Shown here: positions 25,662-35,094 of the stretch, piece by piece
Position numbering within the stretch: position 1 is the stretch's first letter
Layout: the number at the start of each line of letters is the position of its first letter
Assembly (NCBI GenBank): GCA_019745155.1
Contig: JAIETM010000006.1
Location: 36,903 to 100,902, forward strand
DNA: 64,000 nucleotides
Direction: 5' to 3'
DNA from: Chitinophagaceae bacterium
GTDB lineage: Bacteria; Bacteroidota; Bacteroidia; Chitinophagales; Chitinophagaceae
The notes under the pieces: model-generated
The model's database searches: none
What the model was told of the DNA's origin: nothing
What the model saw: the letters and a program-made list of their open reading frames with translations, nothing else
Translations under genes and position numbers: made by a program

Positions 25662-26090
25662 TTAAATAATCTCAATCGTCTTAGGCGCTACGGTTACTTC
25701 AGCCTTTTTAGGGAGCAAGAGTTTGAGTACGCCGTTATCGTATTTTGCTTGAATACCGTCTGCATTGATTTTTTCGTCCAAAGTGAAGCTGCGCTTAAAA
25801 CTCTGGAAACGGAATTCTCTGCGGAGGGTCTTGTAATCTTTGTTTTCTTCTGTTTGCTTTTGCTCAAAGCTGATTGTCAATACATCCTTTTCAATCGCGA
25901 TCTTGAAATCCTCTTTATTGCGACCAGGAGCAACCAATTCCAAATGATAGGCATCCTTATTTTCATGGATGTTTACCGGAATCTGGAAATGCGTGGCTTG
26001 CATATCCTTGCCCCAATGAGCAGGAAAGCCATAGAAGAATTCATCGAAAAGATTGTTCAGGTTTCTGGGTTGATTTTTCATGATTGTCAT
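25662..26090 (-). CDS. Hsp20/alpha-crystallin small heat-shock protein
   Basis: Small heat-shock proteins hold unfolding proteins in soluble complexes without ATP. The 142-residue chain has the start region LNNLFDEFFYGFP. The alpha-crystallin domain (PVNIHENKDAYHLELVAPG to YDNGVLKLLLPKK) includes the conserved GVLKLLLPK near the end. The C-terminal extension EVTVAPKTIEI holds an IxI-like tail. Met4 (26081) is an alternative start. No clear heat-shock operator was seen upstream. Confidence 0.93.
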   Translation of the reverse strand: MTIMKNQPRNLNNLFDEFFYGFPAHWGKDMQATHFQIPVNIHENKDAYHLELVAPGRNKEDFKIAIEKDVLTISFEQKQTEENKDYKTLRREFRFQSFKRSFTLDEKINADGIQAKYDNGVLKLLLPKKAEVTVAPKTIEII

Positions 26091-26293
26091 ATCTAGATGT
26101 TTTTGTTTTCATTACAAATCCTTCAAATGAAATACCAGCAGCAATTTTTATCCTTTTGAAGGTCAGGATGACAAATAATACAATGAAATAGTGTCATAAT
26201 GGCATTTTCGATTCCCGAAAAAAGACTTTCTGTCTGTTTTTTGTAGTTGACAAGCAAGAAGAGAAACTGTAATTTTGCTCAAAATCGATTGAT

Positions 26294-26710
26294 ATGTATC
26301 CCGCAGAAATAGTACTGCCCATGAAGGCAGAGTTAACAGAGGAAGGATTTCAAGATCTGACCAGCCCTGAATCAGTAGAAGCAACCATTAAGCAATCAGG
26401 CACTACCTTGGTGGTGATCAATTCTGTGTGCGGTTGTGCAGCTGGTACTTGCAGACCAGGTGTTGTGATGGCAGTAAGAAATGCAAAGAATTTACCTGAT
26501 AGACTGGCCACCAGTTTCGCAGGTTTTGATAAGGATGCAGTAAACAAGTTGCGCGAGCATCTGTTACCATATCCTCCATCATCTCCAGCTATTGCCTTGT
26601 TTAAGGATGGTCAGCTGGTAAGTATGGTGGAACGTCATCAGATTGAAGGCAGACCTGCACAGGTGATTGCACAACACCTGATGAGTGAGTTCGACAAGCA
26701 TTGTAATTAA
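26294..26710 (+). CDS. BrxA/BrxB family bacilliredoxin
   Basis: Bacilliredoxins remove bacillithiol from mixed disulfides on proteins. This 138-residue protein has the family active site VCGCAAGTCRPG (Cys-Gly-Cys, near residue 50) and the ending SPAIALFKDGQLVSMVERHQIEG. The bacillithiol deacetylase gene bshB1 lies 5 kb downstream, which supports the assignment. Monocistronic with a strong terminator. Confidence 0.93.
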   Translation: MYPAEIVLPMKAELTEEGFQDLTSPESVEATIKQSGTTLVVINSVCGCAAGTCRPGVVMAVRNAKNLPDRLATSFAGFDKDAVNKLREHLLPYPPSSPAIALFKDGQLVSMVERHQIEGRPAQVIAQHLMSEFDKHCN

Positions 26711-26742
26711 GCTTTGTTTTTCATAGATGGGTTAGTAAGTAC

Positions 26743-26771
26743 AAATCCCGCCTTTCTTGGCGGGATTTTTT
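26743..26771 (+). terminator. terminator after the bacilliredoxin gene
   Basis: AAATCCCGCC-TTTCTT-GGCGGGATTTTTT, a 9-10 bp stem with a T tract. Confidence 0.92.
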
Positions 26772-26837
26772 ATTCGCATCCCTTTAACGGCATGTCTTGG
26801 TTAATTGACTATCATTGCAGCTGCATTACTAAGGCCT

Positions 26838-27995
26838 ATGTATCCCAATCTCTACTACGTATTTCAAGATTTGTTTGGTCTGGAAATTTCTGCGTTGAAG
26901 CTGATTAACAGCTTTGGTTTTTTTGTTGCACTCGCATTTATTGCCGGTGCTTGGATTCTTACCATGGAATTACGCAGAAAAGAAGCTGCAGGATTAATGA
27001 CTTATACGGAAGAGAAAATATTGGTTGGTGCACCTGCCAGTATACAGGATTTGTTGGTGAATGCACTTATGGGTTTCTTGCTGGGATATAAAATCATCGG
27101 TGCTTTCACTGTGCCCGATGCATTAGATGATCCACAATCTTTTATTCTCTCATCAAAAGGAAATATGCCCATAGGTATATTGATGGCATTGTTTTTTGCC
27201 GGATTAAAATGGTGGGAAAAGAACAAGCAAAAGCTAGCCAAACCAGAAGAAAGAATCATTCGCATTTGGCCTCATGATAGAGTAGGCGATATGGTGATTT
27301 ACGCAGCACTCTTTGGTTTTTTGGGTGCCAAGATTTTTCACAACTTGGAAAACTGGAATGAGTTTACTGCTGATCCAATTGGTTCTTTAATTGCATTTAG
27401 TGGCTTGACATTTTATGGTGGTTTGATTACAGCAGGCTTCTTTATTGCATGGCAAGCACATAAGCAAAAGATTGGCATCATTCATTTAGCTGATGCGATT
27501 GCTCCAGCTTTGATGCTGGCTTACGCGGTTGGTCGTGTTGGTTGCCATATTGCAGGTGATGGTGATTGGGGCATTGCCCATCCGGGAGCAAATCCTTATA
27601 GCTGGCTGCCCGACCATTTGTGGTCTTATACCTATCCACATAATGTATTGGGTGAAGGTGTACCCATTGCGGGATGTACCGGCCCTTTCTGTAACCAGCT
27701 CCCTGTACCTGTATATCCAACGCCATTGTACGAAGTGATTGCCTGTACTGTAATCTTCGGAGTATTATTTGCTGTTCGCAAGAAATTACGCTTACCCGGA
27801 CAAATGGCCGGTTTATACCTCATCTTTAATGGTCTTGAGCGCTTTAGTATCGAGAAAATTCGTGTAAACACGAAATACGCCGGTTTACCCTTCCAGCCAA
27901 CACAGGCTGAATTAATCTCCTTTGGCTTAATTGTTTTTGGAGCAGTACTCATGTATCTCGCCAGCCAAAATCGATTCTCTAAGAAGCCAGCTTAG
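26838..27995 (+). CDS. lgt: prolipoprotein diacylglyceryl transferase
   Basis: Lgt moves diacylglycerol from phosphatidylglycerol to the lipobox cysteine of prolipoproteins at the inner membrane. The 385-residue chain has about seven membrane segments. It carries the Lgt signature around GLTFYGGLITAGFF and DAIAPALMLAYAVGRVGCHIAGDGDWG, then VYPTPLYEVIAC and a final region GLYLIFNGLERFSIEKIRVN. It is about 100 residues longer than the E. coli enzyme, with inserts near residues 60-140 and 240-280, as is common in Bacteroidota. The ATG at 26838 is preferred over an in-frame TTG at 26805. Confidence 0.92.
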   Translation: MYPNLYYVFQDLFGLEISALKLINSFGFFVALAFIAGAWILTMELRRKEAAGLMTYTEEKILVGAPASIQDLLVNALMGFLLGYKIIGAFTVPDALDDPQSFILSSKGNMPIGILMALFFAGLKWWEKNKQKLAKPEERIIRIWPHDRVGDMVIYAALFGFLGAKIFHNLENWNEFTADPIGSLIAFSGLTFYGGLITAGFFIAWQAHKQKIGIIHLADAIAPALMLAYAVGRVGCHIAGDGDWGIAHPGANPYSWLPDHLWSYTYPHNVLGEGVPIAGCTGPFCNQLPVPVYPTPLYEVIACTVIFGVLFAVRKKLRLPGQMAGLYLIFNGLERFSIEKIRVNTKYAGLPFQPTQAELISFGLIVFGAVLMYLASQNRFSKKPA

Positions 27996-28126
27996 AACAA
28001 ATATGTGGTAATAGGTCACTGATTATCCGCTCCAAATGGGTAAACACACACTTTTATGTGATTGTGCGCCTCCTTATTTACTTGTCTTTTTGTGTCAGTT
28101 TGTTTAATCTATCGCAGAACCATGTG

Positions 28127-28202
28127 ATGAACGGTGTAACAGAATGATCAATAGATCGTCTGACTAACTGAAAACCAATCATCCTTGCTTTGCACCGTTC
28201 AT
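28127..28202. promoter_or_regulatory. inverted ATGAACGGTG / CACCGTTCAT pair upstream of the receptor gene
   Basis: ATGAACGGTG (28127-28136) and its exact complement CACCGTTCAT (28193-28202) lie 75-150 bases before the receptor start. The same CACCGTTCAT word occurs again at 30741-30750, just after the gene. It could be a regulator site or an insertion scar. A -7-like TAGTTTTG follows at 28236-28243. Confidence 0.4.
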
Positions 28203-28275
28203 TACAAAGCCATATACATGGTATAGCATACTACCTAGTTTTGCTTTGGATTCAACAAACACTAAAACAACACTT

Positions 28276-30717
28276 ATGAAGACAATATTGACAAAACTAT
28301 TACTGCTTACAGGCTTATCGGTTCCTGTAGCTTCCTTCAGCCAAATGGTTCAAGGAAAAGTAACCACCAACCAAAGGCCGGCTGAATCTGCCTCAGTAGG
28401 ATTACTGCGCGCGAAAGACTCATCCGTAGCCAAATTGGGTGTAACCGATAAAAATGGCGATTACCAGTTTGCGAAAGTAAATGCTGGGAAATACCTGCTG
28501 ACAGTTCAGCTGGTAGGACATGAAAAGCAATATTCACCAGTCTTTGATCTGGCAGCGGGTGCAAACTATACAGCCCCAGTATTTGCCTTAAAACCATTAA
28601 GCAAGGACTTAGCTGGTGTAACCGTAAGTTCTCGTAAGCCAATGGTAGAGCAGAAGATTGATAGAACCATTGTGAACGTAGAAAATTCTGTTACCAGTGC
28701 GGGTAGTAACGCCTTGGAAGTTTTGGAAAAATCACCTGGTGTAAGTGTAGATAAGGATGGTAATATCAGTCTAAAAGGAAAAGCAGGCGTGATGGTATTT
28801 ATTGATGGCCGACCTACTTATCTATCTGGTCAGGATTTGACCAATATGTTGCGCAATATGCAGAGCAATCAGGTTGAGTTATTGGAGATCATGACGAATC
28901 CGCCTGCAAAATATGATGCTGCTGGTAATGCGGGAGTGATCAATATCAAAACTAAAAAGACCAAGGTATTTGGTTTCAATGGTAGTGCTACCGTTGGTTA
29001 TACGCAAGCTGTTTATCATCGATACAATGAAAGTGTGAACCTGAATTATCGCAAGAATAAGGTAAACCTCTTTGGCAATTTTAGTCATAACTACCGCAAC
29101 AATTTCCAGAACTTGGAAATCAACCGTAAGTTTTTTGACAATACGACCAAAGATGTTTTGTCATTATTTAATCAAACTACCCGCATGCGTAATCAGGGTA
29201 ACTCTTTCAACGGTAAGATTGGTATGGATTATTTCGCAAGTAAGAATACCACCTTTGGAATTGTTGTAAACGGATTCAATAACCCTGGTGAGTTCCGCAG
29301 CAATAGTGCAATCGATATCGCTAGTCCAACCGGTGTGTTACAAAGAAAAACCATCTCTGGAAACTTTAGCGAGCAGGAGTGGAATCACTTTGGTACCAAC
29401 CTTAACTTCAGACAAGTATTGGATACAACCGGAAAAGAAATTACTGCTGATGTTGACTATCTACGCTATGATGCTACTAATACACAGCAATTGATTAATA
29501 GCTATTTTAATAATGTGGGCGCCCCAATTTTCAGACCTGATACATTATTGGGTAATCTGCCACAGCAAATCAAGATTTATGCTGCTAAAGTAGATTATGT
29601 GCAACCGATGAAAAAAGGTGCTAAGCTGGAAGCAGGTTTGAAAACCAGTTTCGTGCAAACAGATGCAAATGCCATCTATGATACACTCCTGAATGGTCAA
29701 TTACGCAGAGATGTGGGCAGAAGCAATCACTTCGTATACGAAGAGCAGATTCATGCAGCTTACGTAAACTATTCTAAGCAATTCAGTAAGAAATGGAGCA
29801 GCCAATTAGGTCTTCGTGTAGAACAAACAGTAGCAAAAGGTGAGCAGTTAACCACTGGCGAAACATTTACACGTAATTATGCACAGCTCTTTCCAACAGT
29901 ATATGTACAGTATACTGCTAATCAGAAAAATAGTTTCGTGTTGAATTATGGAAGACGTATCCGCCGACCTGATTATGAGAGCCTGAACCCATTTGTGGAG
30001 TTCTTAGACAGATACACATACGAAAAAGGTAATCCTTATCTGCGTCCGCAATTCAGTCATAATGTTGAACTCAGTCATACATTCGGAGGCTTTTTAACGA
30101 CTACCTTAAATTATACCAAGACAACTGATATCATTCAGCAGGTATTAGAGCAGCATTCAGACAAAAATGAAACTTTTGTAAAGCAGGCCAATATTGCATC
30201 TCAGCGTCAGTATGGTATTTCGGTAAACGCTTTCAATCAATATACCAAGTGGTGGAGTGGCAATGTGTACGTAAATGTTTTCAATAACGAGTTCAAGGGT
30301 ATTATCAATAATGATTACGTGACCATTGGTAATACAACTGCGATGGTGAATGTATCTCAGCAATTTAAATTCAATAAAACCTGGAGTGGTGAGTTAAGTG
30401 GTTTTTACAGAAGTGAGGGTATTGAAGGCGTATTCAGAATCGGTGGTTTTGGTATGGTGAATGCAGGTGTGTCTAAGCAAGTGATGAAAGGAAAGGGTAG
30501 CGTTCGTTTGAATGTGCGCGATATTTTCTGGAGCCAGCGTATCAATGGTAGCAGTCGCTTTGGTAGCATTGATGCTAGATTCCACCAATTCAACGATAGC
30601 CGTTTTGTAAACATGTCTTTCACGTATCGTTTCAGCAAGGGTAAAGTAGGTAACACCAATCGCAAACGCGGTGGTGCAGCTGATGAGCAAAGCAGAGTTA
30701 GTGTTGGGAATAATTAG
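28276..30717 (+). CDS. TonB-dependent/OMP_b-brl-type outer-membrane receptor
   Basis: The 813-residue protein has a signal peptide (MKTILTKLLLLTGLSVPVASFSQ) and a CarboxypepD_reg-like N-domain (VQGKVTTNQRPAESASVGLL). The plug-like region has NALEVLEKSPGVSVDKDGNI and GVMVFIDGRPTYLSG, as in the outer membrane beta-barrel family 3 proteins. A barrel of aromatic strands follows. The extreme C-terminus is basic and polar (NRKRGGAADEQSRVSVGNN), so the last barrel strand is probably FVNMSFTYRFSKG. Ligand unknown. The in-frame TTG at 28246 is less likely as start. Confidence 0.88.
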   Translation: MKTILTKLLLLTGLSVPVASFSQMVQGKVTTNQRPAESASVGLLRAKDSSVAKLGVTDKNGDYQFAKVNAGKYLLTVQLVGHEKQYSPVFDLAAGANYTAPVFALKPLSKDLAGVTVSSRKPMVEQKIDRTIVNVENSVTSAGSNALEVLEKSPGVSVDKDGNISLKGKAGVMVFIDGRPTYLSGQDLTNMLRNMQSNQVELLEIMTNPPAKYDAAGNAGVINIKTKKTKVFGFNGSATVGYTQAVYHRYNESVNLNYRKNKVNLFGNFSHNYRNNFQNLEINRKFFDNTTKDVLSLFNQTTRMRNQGNSFNGKIGMDYFASKNTTFGIVVNGFNNPGEFRSNSAIDIASPTGVLQRKTISGNFSEQEWNHFGTNLNFRQVLDTTGKEITADVDYLRYDATNTQQLINSYFNNVGAPIFRPDTLLGNLPQQIKIYAAKVDYVQPMKKGAKLEAGLKTSFVQTDANAIYDTLLNGQLRRDVGRSNHFVYEEQIHAAYVNYSKQFSKKWSSQLGLRVEQTVAKGEQLTTGETFTRNYAQLFPTVYVQYTANQKNSFVLNYGRRIRRPDYESLNPFVEFLDRYTYEKGNPYLRPQFSHNVELSHTFGGFLTTTLNYTKTTDIIQQVLEQHSDKNETFVKQANIASQRQYGISVNAFNQYTKWWSGNVYVNVFNNEFKGIINNDYVTIGNTTAMVNVSQQFKFNKTWSGELSGFYRSEGIEGVFRIGGFGMVNAGVSKQVMKGKGSVRLNVRDIFWSQRINGSSRFGSIDARFHQFNDSRFVNMSFTYRFSKGKVGNTNRKRGGAADEQSRVSVGNN

Positions 30718-30836
30718 TAGATCTGCTAACATAAGCTTAACACCGTTCATACAAAAACACTTTGCTTATAACAGAACAGAACAGACATTTGCATTATCAA
30801 CTTAGTTTTTTCTCATGTGCATTATATAGGAAAGCG

Positions 30837-30864
30837 GCCCCGATGTCTATCGGGGCTTTTTCTT
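30837..30864 (+). terminator. terminator between the receptor gene and yajQ
   Basis: Perfect stem GCCCCGAT-GTCT-ATCGGGGC followed by TTTTTC. It ends two bases before the yajQ -7 box. Confidence 0.88.
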
Positions 30865-30865
30865 T

Positions 30866-30873
30866 TACCTTTG
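30866..30873 (+). promoter_or_regulatory. -7 promoter box for yajQ
   Basis: TACCTTTG fits TAnnTTTG and lies 15 bases before the yajQ ATG. The terminator hairpin occupies the -33 region. Confidence 0.5.
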
Positions 30874-30888
30874 CCAAAATTGCTTTCT

Positions 30889-31380
30889 ATGCCTTCATTT
30901 GATATTGCCAGCAAAGTTGATTTGCAAACCTTGGATAATTCCATCAACACCGTAAAAAAGGAGATCGCTAACCGTTTCGATTTTAGGGATTCTCCGGTGT
31001 CTATCGACCTCGATAAAAAAGCCTACGTGGTTAAGCTGGAAGTTGAGAGTGATATGAAGATGAAGCAGGTGATTGATGTGCTCATCAGCCGAGCGATGAA
31101 ACAGGGTATTGACGCAACAGCGTTCAATTTCGATAAAGATGCTTACCCAAGCGGTAAAGTGGTGAAAAAGGAAGTACCTGTAAGAAATGGATTGGCCCAA
31201 GAGGATGCCAAGAAAATTGTGAAACTGATCAAAGACAGCGGGTTAAAGGTTCAAGCAGCCATTATGGATGATATTGTACGGGTTACCGGCAAGAAAATCG
31301 ATGATTTACAAGAAGTTATCGCAAAATGCAATGCTGCTAACCTCGGTTTACCTTTGCAGTATACCAACATGAAGAGCTGA
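30889..31380 (+). CDS. yajQ: YajQ family (DUF520) nucleotide-binding protein
   Basis: The 163-residue protein starts MPSFDIASKVDLQTLDNSIN and contains the two repeated ferredoxin-like halves of DUF520 (KLEVESDMKMKQVIDVLISR; AKKIVKLIKDSGLKVQAAIM), ending in a conserved-type LQEVIAKCNAANLGLPLQYTNMKS. YajQ proteins bind nucleic acids or cyclic di-GMP in some bacteria; the role here is open. The longer frame from 30817 runs through the terminator and was rejected. Confidence 0.93.
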   Translation: MPSFDIASKVDLQTLDNSINTVKKEIANRFDFRDSPVSIDLDKKAYVVKLEVESDMKMKQVIDVLISRAMKQGIDATAFNFDKDAYPSGKVVKKEVPVRNGLAQEDAKKIVKLIKDSGLKVQAAIMDDIVRVTGKKIDDLQEVIAKCNAANLGLPLQYTNMKS

Positions 31381-31404
31381 TAAAGCCTTGATTTACTGCA
31401 TTTT

Positions 31405-31436
31405 TTTGGCTGTCAAGTAGCAAATACCTACTTTTG
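31405..31436 (+). promoter_or_regulatory. promoter for rpmE2 (-33 TTTG, -7 TACTTTTG)
   Basis: TTTG at 31405-31408 and TACTTTTG at 31429-31436 with a 20-bp spacer, about 60 bases before the L31 start codon: a near-consensus Bacteroidota promoter. Confidence 0.7.
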
Positions 31437-31494
31437 CCATCCAAAATTTTATATAACAGTACGGCAAAACCCGTGCGACCTTAAAAAATTCATT

Positions 31495-31746
31495 ATGAAG
31501 CAAGGTATCCATCCAGAGAGTTATCGTTTTGTTGTCTTCAAAGACATGAGTAACGGTCAAGCATTCCTGAGCCGTTCTACAGCTAATACAAAGGAAACCA
31601 TCCAGTGGGAAGATGGCAATGAGTATCCATTGGTTAAATTGGAAATTTCTAGCACTTCACACCCTTTCTATACTGGTAAGAACATGCTGGTAGATACGGC
31701 AGGTCGTATCGATAAGTTCAAGAAGCGTTACGAGAAGAAGAAGTAA
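31495..31746 (+). CDS. rpmE2: 50S ribosomal protein L31 type B
   Basis: The 83-residue protein ([20 protein letters not shown], then [30 protein letters not shown]) has the type B length and lacks the four zinc cysteines of type A L31. Zinc-free L31 is the usual single form in many Bacteroidota. Monocistronic. Confidence 0.97.
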   Translation: MKQGIHPESYRFVVFKDMSNGQAFLSRSTANTKETIQWEDGNEYPLVKLEISSTSHPFYTGKNMLVDTAGRIDKFKKRYEKKK

Positions 31747-31766
31747 TTCCTTCAAGAGATATACAG

Positions 31767-31797
31767 TCCCTCCGCGTAAATGCGGGGGGATTTTTGT
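31767..31797 (+). terminator. terminator after rpmE2
   Basis: TCCCTCCGC-GTAAAT-GCGGGGGGA stem followed by TTTTTG. Confidence 0.88.
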
Positions 31798-31820
31798 TTA
31801 TTTGAGCATAAATCAATGAT

Positions 31821-32555
31821 ATGAAACTGGATATTCTTGCCTTTGGTGTTCACCCTGATGATGTGGAACTCGGTTGTGCAGGAACATTACTGGCAGCAAA
31901 GGCCGAAGGCAAAAAAGTGGGTGTGATTGATTTAACAGGAGGAGAGCTAGGTACAAGAGGTACTAAAGAAACCCGTTCGATTGAAGCCGCAAATGCAGCC
32001 AAGGTGATGGGTTTGGATATTAGAGAGAATCTGGGTATGGCAGATGGTTTTTTCCAAAATGATGAAGCCCATCAGCGTTTAGTGATCACAGCTATTAGAA
32101 AGTATCAGCCAGAAATTGTTTTGTGTAATGCACCGGAAGACAGACACCCAGATCATGGCAGAAGTGCCAAGTTGGTAAGTGATGCAGCATTTCTTTCCGG
32201 GCTTAGAAAAATCATAACAAAGGATGCGCAAGGACAAGATCAAGAAGCTTGGCGCCCTAAATATGTGTTTCATTACATACAAGATCGGTTTATACAACCT
32301 TCTTTTGTGGTAGATATTTCTGCATATTATGAGCAGAAGCTAGAAGCCATTCTTGCTTATACCACACAGTTCAATGCAGTGGATGACCAGGGCGAGCCTC
32401 AAACCTATATTTCCTCTCCACAATTCTTGGATTCTGTGCGTGCACGTGCATTAATGCTCGGTAAACGCATAGGTGTGCAGTACGCAGAAGGGTTTATCTC
32501 TGAGAAAGTATTAGGCATCGGCAGTTTTGATGCCTTTATACAAAACGTAACTTAA
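31821..32555 (+). CDS. bshB1: bacillithiol biosynthesis deacetylase BshB1
   Basis: BshB removes the acetyl group from N-acetylglucosaminyl-malate in bacillithiol synthesis. The 244-residue PIG-L/LmbE fold protein has the zinc motif FGVHPDDVELGCAGTL (HPDD near residue 12). It also has the BshB1 block DLTGGELGTRGTKETRSIEAANAAKV and the second zinc motif EDRHPDHGRSAKLV. Together with the bacilliredoxin at 26.3 kb it indicates a bacillithiol-using cell. Its stop abuts the convergent Rieske gene. Confidence 0.94.
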   Translation: MKLDILAFGVHPDDVELGCAGTLLAAKAEGKKVGVIDLTGGELGTRGTKETRSIEAANAAKVMGLDIRENLGMADGFFQNDEAHQRLVITAIRKYQPEIVLCNAPEDRHPDHGRSAKLVSDAAFLSGLRKIITKDAQGQDQEAWRPKYVFHYIQDRFIQPSFVVDISAYYEQKLEAILAYTTQFNAVDDQGEPQTYISSPQFLDSVRARALMLGKRIGVQYAEGFISEKVLGIGSFDAFIQNVT

Positions 32556-32969
32556 TTAGCCAGTTACAGTTAGCGTATTACCCGTGATAGCGATATTGTA
32601 TTGCTTAAGATTTCTGGTTGCAGGCCCAAGCAATACAGCACCAGTTGCACTAAAATTAGCACCATGGTTGGGGCAGATGAATCTGTTACTACCATTATTC
32701 CAATTAATGGCTGTACCCTCATGTGTACAAGCCACTTGAACTGCTGTAAAAGACGTTGTAGTATTACCTGAGGCAGTGCGGACAACAATTACGCCACTTT
32801 GTACCAAAGAAGCGCCAACAGTTGTGAGTTGCGTACCTAAATCAACATTGAAGTTTACATTAGCAGGCGCACTACTGCCACTGCTGCTTTTACTACAAGC
32901 ACCCAAACATGCAGCACAAACTGCTACAACGGGAGCGGAACTTTTTGCTAAGAAGTCTCTTCTATTCAT
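32556..32969 (-). CDS. exported Rieske [2Fe-2S] protein
   Basis: The 137-residue protein has an N-terminus MNRRDFLAKSSAPVVAVCAACLGACS that combines a twin-arginine-like RRDFL signal with a possible lipobox LGAC. A Rieske fold follows with cluster ligands C-T-H in ACTHEG and C-P-N-H in CPNHGA. Bacteroidota carry similar solitary Rieske lipoproteins, sometimes annotated QcrA-like. No cytochrome b gene is adjacent, so it is probably not the bc1 subunit. Its electron partner is unknown. Confidence 0.9.
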   Translation of the reverse strand: MNRRDFLAKSSAPVVAVCAACLGACSKSSSGSSAPANVNFNVDLGTQLTTVGASLVQSGVIVVRTASGNTTTSFTAVQVACTHEGTAINWNNGSNRFICPNHGANFSATGAVLLGPATRNLKQYNIAITGNTLTVTG

Positions 32970-32998
32970 ATGGCTTTTTTAGATTAACGGAAATACAC

Positions 32999-33592
32999 TT
33001 AAAAGGGTTTAGAAATGATACCGAAAATTTCCGTTCCGCTTCTTGGTTGAATGGAATTTATACAGGGAGTGAACTGTACTTGCTGAAAATACCGACTAAA
33101 AAGCGCTTGATATTCACTGGCATGCCCGCCAAATGGAGGGCCACCCTCAAAATCTCGATCAAACCATAGGCCAACTAATTTGCCTTCCGGATGCAGTATG
33201 CTTGCCATCTTTTTGGCATAAGCTTCGCGTAGTTCAGGCGATAAAGCACAAAAGAATGTTTGTTCGATTACTCTGTCAAATTGTTCATCCAACGCAAAAA
33301 AATCACTACAAATAATTCGAAGTCCTTTGTCTAACCAATGTGCATGTTTTAATTGTAAACGCTCTGTTACAACTGTTGAAATATCAATAATTGTCACATT
33401 GGTAAAACCATGTTCCATCAGATAAATAGCTTCATAGCTATTGCCGCCACCAGGAATGAGTATCGACAAATCTTTATTTGTAAGCTGATCAAAATAAGCT
33501 TTCAATGGATCAGCCACATGACCAATGTCCCAGCCGGTATAGCCATGCTGGTATCTTTCATCCCAGTATGCTTGATCCAGCTTAATTGCCAT
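32999..33592 (-). CDS. SAM-dependent methyltransferase, TPMT-like family
   Basis: The 197-residue chain starts MAIKLDQAYWDERYQHGYTG. It has the thiopurine methyltransferase-like pattern TGWDIGHVADPLKAYFDQL, motif I LIPGGGNSYEAIYLMEHGF, an acidic ribose-binding IIDIS, and FDRVIEQTFFCALSPELREAYA. A C-terminal LVGLWFDRDFEGGPPFGG block is typical of the family. Substrates of bacterial members include thiols, selenium or tellurium compounds. The start overlaps the M24 peptidase stop by 11 bp, so the two are likely translated together. Confidence 0.88.
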   Translation of the reverse strand: MAIKLDQAYWDERYQHGYTGWDIGHVADPLKAYFDQLTNKDLSILIPGGGNSYEAIYLMEHGFTNVTIIDISTVVTERLQLKHAHWLDKGLRIICSDFFALDEQFDRVIEQTFFCALSPELREAYAKKMASILHPEGKLVGLWFDRDFEGGPPFGGHASEYQALFSRYFQQVQFTPCINSIQPRSGTEIFGIISKPF

Positions 33593-34922
33593 GTGTATTA
33601 CGTTTTCTTGGGATGATGTGCAGATTTGTTTGACGGCCACCGATATAACGAAATCCTTTCTCATCAAAATAACCATCCTGTTCCAGCATAATGCGAATCT
33701 TCTTTTTCCATTCAGGAATCATGTATTCAGAATTCAGTTCTATCGAATAAGCAGTTCTGTAGTGCATGGGAAAATCGCCACTGCCCGGAACACCTTTTTG
33801 CATGTCCCACATACCGATGGTTGGGCCAGAAGCATGACCATGGAATCCAATAGGGTGGGTATAAATACTGGCAGTGATATTTTCTTTAGCGCATTGTTGT
33901 AAAGCATCTTTTAAAATCTGATTGCCTGTTTTACCAGCAGCAAACTGACTAGTTAAAATATCCTGCACGCGATTGGATTGTGCAAATGCTTTTTTGATGG
34001 ATTCAGGTACATCTCTTTCACCAGGTAATAATACATAAGCATGTTCTTGAACATCTGTATTCAGTCGTAAATAAGTGATACCTATATCTACATGCAACAA
34101 ATCACCAGGACGAATCACATCATCTTTGGGACGATTGCTAAAAGCGCGCAGATGTTCAAAATTCTCCGGATCATTACGTTGTACAGCAACAGAAGGATGG
34201 AACCAAGTATCCAAGCCCAGATTGCGAATACGCTGTCTGAACCACCATACCAAATCATCAGTTGTAGTGATACCAGGCATAATTACTTTTTCAGAGAAAC
34301 CTTCTTCAATGATTTGGTGGGTGAATTGAATCAGTTGTGGATACAACATCATTTCACGATCAGTTCTGGTTTCTAACCAACGTACAGCTAATTTTTCTGC
34401 TGAAACAATTTTAGCCTGCTGTTCTTTAGAAAGCTTTTCCATCAACTCTTTCTGCTCAGTGTAGGTAAGTCCATCTGCATGTCCATAATCAGTAGAGTAG
34501 TTGAGCGCAATTTTTTGTGGGTTTCTTTGCTGAATGATTTGTGTTAGCGCATCCCATTGATTCGGATATTTCTCAACATCCCATGCTGCTTTGATGTGCT
34601 CGCCAACATTGTATCTGGCGATGGCCAGTTTTTCAAAATTGCCTGTGCCGGCGTTGTTATAAAATACTAGGATGGTTCTTCTTCTGGCAGAAAGCCATGT
34701 TGAAGGCAAAAATGTTTTAATTACGGGATCTTCATTGTATTCTCTGGAAATGATGACCCACATATCAATCTTTTCTTCTTGCATTAGTTTGGGTAAAAGC
34801 TGATTGATACGTTCACCTAACAATTCGTCTACTACACGACTTTGTTCTCTAGCAGTCAATACTTGTTGTGCTTCTGCAGTGATTGTGGCCAGCAGCACCA
34901 GCGCGATCAATAATTTTCTCAT
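33582..34922 (-). CDS. exported M24-family metallopeptidase (Xaa-Pro aminopeptidase-like)
   Basis: The 446-residue protein has a signal peptide (MRKLLIALVLLATITAEAQ), a creatinase-like N-domain (about 25-195) and a pita-bread C-domain. Metal-ligand candidates are D in LHVDIGITY, D in NTDVQEHAY, H in HPIGFHGHASG and E in YSIELNSEY. The expected last Glu is less clear, perhaps in EQDGYF, so activity may be altered. The family cleaves N-terminal residues before proline. It is first of a two-gene operon with the methyltransferase. Confidence 0.88.
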   Translation of the reverse strand: MRKLLIALVLLATITAEAQQVLTAREQSRVVDELLGERINQLLPKLMQEEKIDMWVIISREYNEDPVIKTFLPSTWLSARRRTILVFYNNAGTGNFEKLAIARYNVGEHIKAAWDVEKYPNQWDALTQIIQQRNPQKIALNYSTDYGHADGLTYTEQKELMEKLSKEQQAKIVSAEKLAVRWLETRTDREMMLYPQLIQFTHQIIEEGFSEKVIMPGITTTDDLVWWFRQRIRNLGLDTWFHPSVAVQRNDPENFEHLRAFSNRPKDDVIRPGDLLHVDIGITYLRLNTDVQEHAYVLLPGERDVPESIKKAFAQSNRVQDILTSQFAAGKTGNQILKDALQQCAKENITASIYTHPIGFHGHASGPTIGMWDMQKGVPGSGDFPMHYRTAYSIELNSEYMIPEWKKKIRIMLEQDGYFDEKGFRYIGGRQTNLHIIPRKRNTHGN

Positions 34923-35094
34923 GGAATAAGATTGTCTTTAAAGATAGGGTGAAATAAAAAATGTGCCGGAATCTTTCCGGCACATCTCACACTGTCCTAA
35001 ACAACCTGTCAGTTATGAAAGCATGTTAACAGGTACAGCTGTACGCTGTGAACATAAATATCAAAAGCTGAAATAAGGTAGAGAATGATGTTTG

